DNA from: Burkholderiales bacterium
GTDB lineage: Bacteria > Pseudomonadota > Gammaproteobacteria > Burkholderiales > SG8-41
Direction: 5' to 3'
Length of the DNA: 37,724 nucleotides
Assembly (NCBI GenBank): GCA_030833315.1
Contig: JAURHM010000032.1
Coordinates: 1-37,724 of the forward strand
The notes below the pieces were generated by a model, which was not told the DNA's origin, did no database searches, and was given only the letters and a program-made list of their open reading frames with translations. How positions within the stretch are numbered: the first letter of the stretch is position 1; each line of letters starts with the position of its first letter. This document shows positions 34,971-37,724 of this stretch, one piece after another. The position numbers were made by a program, and so were the translations under genes.

Positions 34971-36422
34971 ATGACCCGTCCTGCCGGTAACCCGCTCGAT
35001 CTGCGTGCCTGGCTGGAGACGGCGCGTTCGCTGGGCGAGCTGAAGGACGTCAAAGGCGCTGATGCGAAACTGGAACTGGGCGCGATCAGCGAACTCAATG
35101 TCAAGATCGACGCTGCGCCGGCGCTGCTGTTTGACGAAATCAAGGGTTATCCCAAGGGTTTCCGCATCCTGACCTGCAGCACCGCCAGCCCGGCACGGCT
35201 GTCATCGATCCTGCGCCTGCCGGTGGAACGCCTACATCATGAGCTGGTGCAGAAGCTGCGCGGCCGTCCCAAGGGCTGGCAGGCGGAAGCACCAAAATAT
35301 GATCCGCTGCCGGTGGAGACCGGCCCGGTGTTTGAGAACATCCAGTCCGGCAAGGATGTCGATATCAACATCTTCCCGTCGCCGCTGTGGCACGAGAAGG
35401 ATGGCGGGCCCTATATCGGCACCGGCTGTTGCGTAGTGACCAAGGACTTTGATTCAGACTGGGTCAATGTCGGCACCTATCGGGTTCAAGCGTTTGACAA
35501 AAATCATGTCGGCCTCGACATGATCCCGGGCAAACACGGCGCCATCCAGTACGACAAGCATATGAAGGCGGGCAAACCCTTTCCGGTGGCCATCGTTATC
35601 GGCTGCGATCCGCTGGGTTATCTGATCTCGGGTATTGAAGTGCCTTTCGGTATGTGCGAATACAACTACATCGGCGCCATTCTCGGTGAGCCGGTGCAGG
35701 TGGTACAGGGCGAGCTGACCGGTTTGCCGATCCCGGCGGGTGCAGAAATCGTTCTCGAAGGTTATTGCCATCCGGGAGACGTCAAAACCGAAGGGCCGTT
35801 CGGTGAATTCCATGGTTATTACCCCGGCAAGGAGGGCAAGGCGCCGGTGGTGACCATTGAGCGGGTGTATTACCGCAATGATCCGATCATTGTCGGCAGC
35901 CCGCCGGCGAAACCGCCCAACGATTATTCCTATTCCAAGGCGGTGATGCGTTCTTCGCTGCTGTTCGATGCACTGCTGGCGGCCGGTGTGCCCGATGTGC
36001 ACAGCGTCTGGGCGCACGAAATCGGCGGTGCGCGCATGTTCAACGTGGTGGCGATCAGGCAGCGTTACGCCGGCCATGCCCGCCAGGCCGGGCATATTCT
36101 CAACCAGTGCGGTGTCGGCGCCTATATGTCCCGTTACAGCGTGGTGGTGGATGAAGACATTGATCCGTCCAATCTGCAGGAAGTGATGTGGGCGGTGGCG
36201 ACACGCACCGATCCCGAAACGGACATCGATATCATCAAGCGCGGTATGGGTTCGAAAAACGACCCGATGTTCGTGGCCTACCGTTACAACGCGCCGTTCA
36301 ATTCGAAGGCGATTATAGACGCCTGCCGGCCGTACGATCATCTGCACGAATTCCCGGAAGTGGCTGAGGCAAGCAAGGAGCTGCAGGCCAAGGTCCGGGA
36401 AAAATGGAAAGACCTGTTCTGA
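34971..36422 (+). CDS. UbiD-family prenylated-FMN decarboxylase
   Basis: A 483-residue UbiD-type (de)carboxylase, which uses prenylated FMN to remove CO2 from aromatic or alpha,beta-unsaturated acids. R171 (VGTYRVQ), E274 and E279 (TEGPFGEFHGYY) match the Arg-Glu-Glu catalytic network (Fdc1 R173, E277, E282, same spacing). The ATG at 34971 is 2 bp after the CoxS stop. Prenylated FMN needs a UbiX prenyltransferase, not encoded in this window. Being in one operon with a molybdenum hydroxylase, it probably decarboxylates either the hydroxylated product or the substrate before hydroxylation. Confidence 0.94.
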   Translation: MTRPAGNPLDLRAWLETARSLGELKDVKGADAKLELGAISELNVKIDAAPALLFDEIKGYPKGFRILTCSTASPARLSSILRLPVERLHHELVQKLRGRPKGWQAEAPKYDPLPVETGPVFENIQSGKDVDINIFPSPLWHEKDGGPYIGTGCCVVTKDFDSDWVNVGTYRVQAFDKNHVGLDMIPGKHGAIQYDKHMKAGKPFPVAIVIGCDPLGYLISGIEVPFGMCEYNYIGAILGEPVQVVQGELTGLPIPAGAEIVLEGYCHPGDVKTEGPFGEFHGYYPGKEGKAPVVTIERVYYRNDPIIVGSPPAKPPNDYSYSKAVMRSSLLFDALLAAGVPDVHSVWAHEIGGARMFNVVAIRQRYAGHARQAGHILNQCGVGAYMSRYSVVVDEDIDPSNLQEVMWAVATRTDPETDIDIIKRGMGSKNDPMFVAYRYNAPFNSKAIIDACRPYDHLHEFPEVAEASKELQAKVREKWKDLF

Positions 36423-36451
36423 ATAACAAACGGATTAACGGAGGCAATATC

Positions 36452-37417
36452 ATGATCAAATTCACTACTTTCCTAGCAGCAGCGCTTTTCGCCTCAGCCG
36501 CACACGCGGCCGACAGTTATCCGAGCAAACCGATCCGCGTGCTGGTACCCTTCGCGCCCGGCGGCGTGGTCGATACGTCGGCGCGCATCCTGACCAATAA
36601 GATTATTGAAGACAAGGGCTGGCAGTTCGTGGTCGACAACCGCCCCGGTGCCAACGGCTTTCTGGCGACCGGCACTACCGCCCGCGCCAATGCCGACGGC
36701 TACACCCTGCTGGCTGCGCACACCGGCGAGATGTCGGTGAACCCGGTGCTGTTCAAGAGCATGCCTTATGACGTCGAGCGTGATTTCACGCCGATCATCA
36801 TGGTCAGCGATGCGCCTATGCTGGTGGTGGTCAATGCCGCATCGCCGTTCAATTCAATGAAGGATCTGGTGGCTGGTATGAAGGCCAAACCCGGTCAATT
36901 GACCTTCGGTTCACCCGGTACCGGTTCGGTCAACCACATGGCGACGGAATGGCTGGTGAACGCGGCCGCCGCCAAGGCGCTGCATGTGCCGTATAAAGGC
37001 GGTGCACCGGCTGTGTCAGCAGTGGCCGGCAATGAGGTGGTATTCACGGTCGCCGGTCTGCCCGGTGTGCTGCCGCATCTGATGGCAAAACGCGTCAAAG
37101 TGTTGGGGGTGACCACGGCCAAACGCTCGCCGCAGGTGCCCGATTACATGTCGGCTCAGGAGGCCGGCATTCCCGGTGTCGATGCGTCGATCTGGGTCGG
37201 TCTGTTCGCACCCAAAGGCACGCCGAAAGAGGTCATCAGCAAGCTTTACCAGGCGTCGGCGGAAGTGCTGAAGAATCCCGATATCAAAAAGCGTTATGCG
37301 ACGGTCGGCGGTGCGGAAACCACGACCATGGGCACGGAAGAATTCAACAAGCGTATCCGCAGCGAACTGGAGCGTTACCGCAAGGTGGCGGCGCAGGTCG
37401 GCATCCAGCAACAGTAA
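36452..37417 (+). CDS. Tripartite tricarboxylate transporter receptor (Bug/TctC family) 5
   Basis: A 321-residue periplasmic binding protein with a signal peptide (MIKFTTFLAAALFASAAHA) and YPSKPIRVLVPFAPGGVVDT, VVDNRPGANGFLA and ADGYTLLAA. GGAGG lies 9 nt before ATG 36452. It is the last gene of the molybdenum hydroxylase-UbiD operon, 29 bp after ubiD and 20 bp before a terminator. The setting suggests that it binds the (hetero)aromatic carboxylate that the operon degrades, but Bug ligands cannot be read from sequence. Confidence 0.93.
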   Translation: MIKFTTFLAAALFASAAHAADSYPSKPIRVLVPFAPGGVVDTSARILTNKIIEDKGWQFVVDNRPGANGFLATGTTARANADGYTLLAAHTGEMSVNPVLFKSMPYDVERDFTPIIMVSDAPMLVVVNAASPFNSMKDLVAGMKAKPGQLTFGSPGTGSVNHMATEWLVNAAAAKALHVPYKGGAPAVSAVAGNEVVFTVAGLPGVLPHLMAKRVKVLGVTTAKRSPQVPDYMSAQEAGIPGVDASIWVGLFAPKGTPKEVISKLYQASAEVLKNPDIKKRYATVGGAETTTMGTEEFNKRIRSELERYRKVAAQVGIQQQ

Positions 37418-37437
37418 CCGCTTTGCATTACGTATCA

Positions 37438-37464
37438 AAGGCCGGAGATCCCCCGGCCTTTTTT
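37438..37464. terminator. Bidirectional terminator between the operon and the ABC permease
   Basis: AAGGCCGG (37438-37445), loop AGATCCC(C) and CCGGCCTT (37453-37460) form a perfect 8-bp stem with T6 on the plus strand and TTTGAT on the minus strand. It serves both convergent genes and partly overlaps the stop of the permease. Confidence 0.85.
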
Positions 37465-37724
37465 ATCGCAACCGCGGATTCAGCAGATCGCGCAGCCGGT
37501 CGCCGACGAGATTGATCGCGACGATGGTCACCAGCAGCGCCAGGCCGGGGAAAAAACTGATCCAGTATTTGCCCGACAGCAGATGGGCATAACCGTTGGC
37601 GATCAGCAGGCCCAGCGAGGGTTCGGTGATCGGCAGACCGAGGCCGAGGAAGGACAGCGTGGCTTCCAGCGCGATGGCCTGGGCGATCTGCACCGTCGCA
37701 ACAACCATTACCGGCGGCAGCACA
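37463..37724 (-). CDS. ABC transporter permease, DppC/OppC type (partial, N-terminal part outside window)
   Basis: The last ~87 residues of an inner-membrane permease for peptide or nickel uptake. The EAA-loop region IAQAIALEATLSFLGLGLPI and the C-terminal FFPGLALLVTIVAINLVGDR followed by LRDLLNPRLR are typical of DppC-like subunits. The 5' end is outside the window at 37724. It is convergent with the hydroxylase operon and shares its terminator. The substrate cannot be told from this piece. Confidence 0.9.
   Translation of the reverse strand, partial: VLPPVMVVATVQIAQAIALEATLSFLGLGLPITEPSLGLLIANGYAHLLSGKYWISFFPGLALLVTIVAINLVGDRLRDLLNPRLR

Overview
The window reads as ordinary chromosome from a GC-rich, aerobic or facultative betaproteobacterium, most likely Burkholderiales. 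The pointers are five separate TctC/Bug-type periplasmic solute-binding proteins, a beta-type OxyR, an adenosylcobalamin-dependent ribonucleotide reductase (NrdJ), TypA, an RhlE-type helicase, a TamA remnant and many small catabolic operons. I see no rRNA, tRNA, CRISPR array, insertion sequence, phage gene or integrase. The taxonomic call is an inference from gene content, not from a marker gene.

Layout. 1-6.1 kb: the 3'-truncated-by-window amidase, a secreted unknown, a GIY-YIG protein, a decayed MFS transporter, a Bug protein translationally coupled to a nitroreductase, an M15-like peptidase, and a formate/nitrite channel paired with an unknown protein. 6.1-9.8 kb, all on the minus strand: oxyR, a rubredoxin-less rubrerythrin, rubredoxin, rubredoxin reductase and a rhomboid protease. 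A near-perfect OxyR half-site (ATAG-N7-CTAT) lies in front of the rubrerythrin, so this looks like a complete peroxide-reducing electron chain beside its sensor. 9.9-13.2 kb: an RraA-family / sulfatase / Bug operon. 13.3-16.1 kb: nrdJ with two tandem C-terminal repeats and a Zn-type Cys tail. 16.4-21.7 kb, plus strand: an atypical crotonase, a beta-hydroxyacid dehydrogenase, an Ldh2-type dehydrogenase, then an IlvD/Edd dehydratase with a lysine-rich N-terminal tail that overlaps a SET-domain lysine methyltransferase with its own lysine-rich tail. 21.7-27.8 kb, minus strand: Bug plus malonyl-CoA decarboxylase (overlapping), then typA, an EamA permease, a group 2 truncated haemoglobin and a broken tamA. 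27.8-29.7 kb: a long, gene-free leader and an RhlE-like DEAD-box helicase. 29.7-37.5 kb, plus strand: a stand-alone Bug gene, then a tight six-gene operon (CoxG-like, FAD subunit, molybdopterin subunit, 2Fe-2S subunit, UbiD decarboxylase, Bug) closed by a terminator. The window ends inside a convergent peptide-type ABC permease.

How the genes work together. Four of the five Bug genes sit in an operon with enzymes (nitroreductase; sulfatase and RraA; malonyl-CoA decarboxylase; molybdenum hydroxylase and UbiD), while no TctA/TctB membrane partner is present here. This suggests substrate-specific binding proteins placed with the enzymes that use the substrate. The items most worth following up are the OxyR/rubrerythrin module, the SET-methyltransferase/lysine-tailed dehydratase pair, and the molybdenum hydroxylase-UbiD operon, which implies hydroxylation plus prenylated-FMN-dependent decarboxylation of an unidentified (hetero)aromatic acid.
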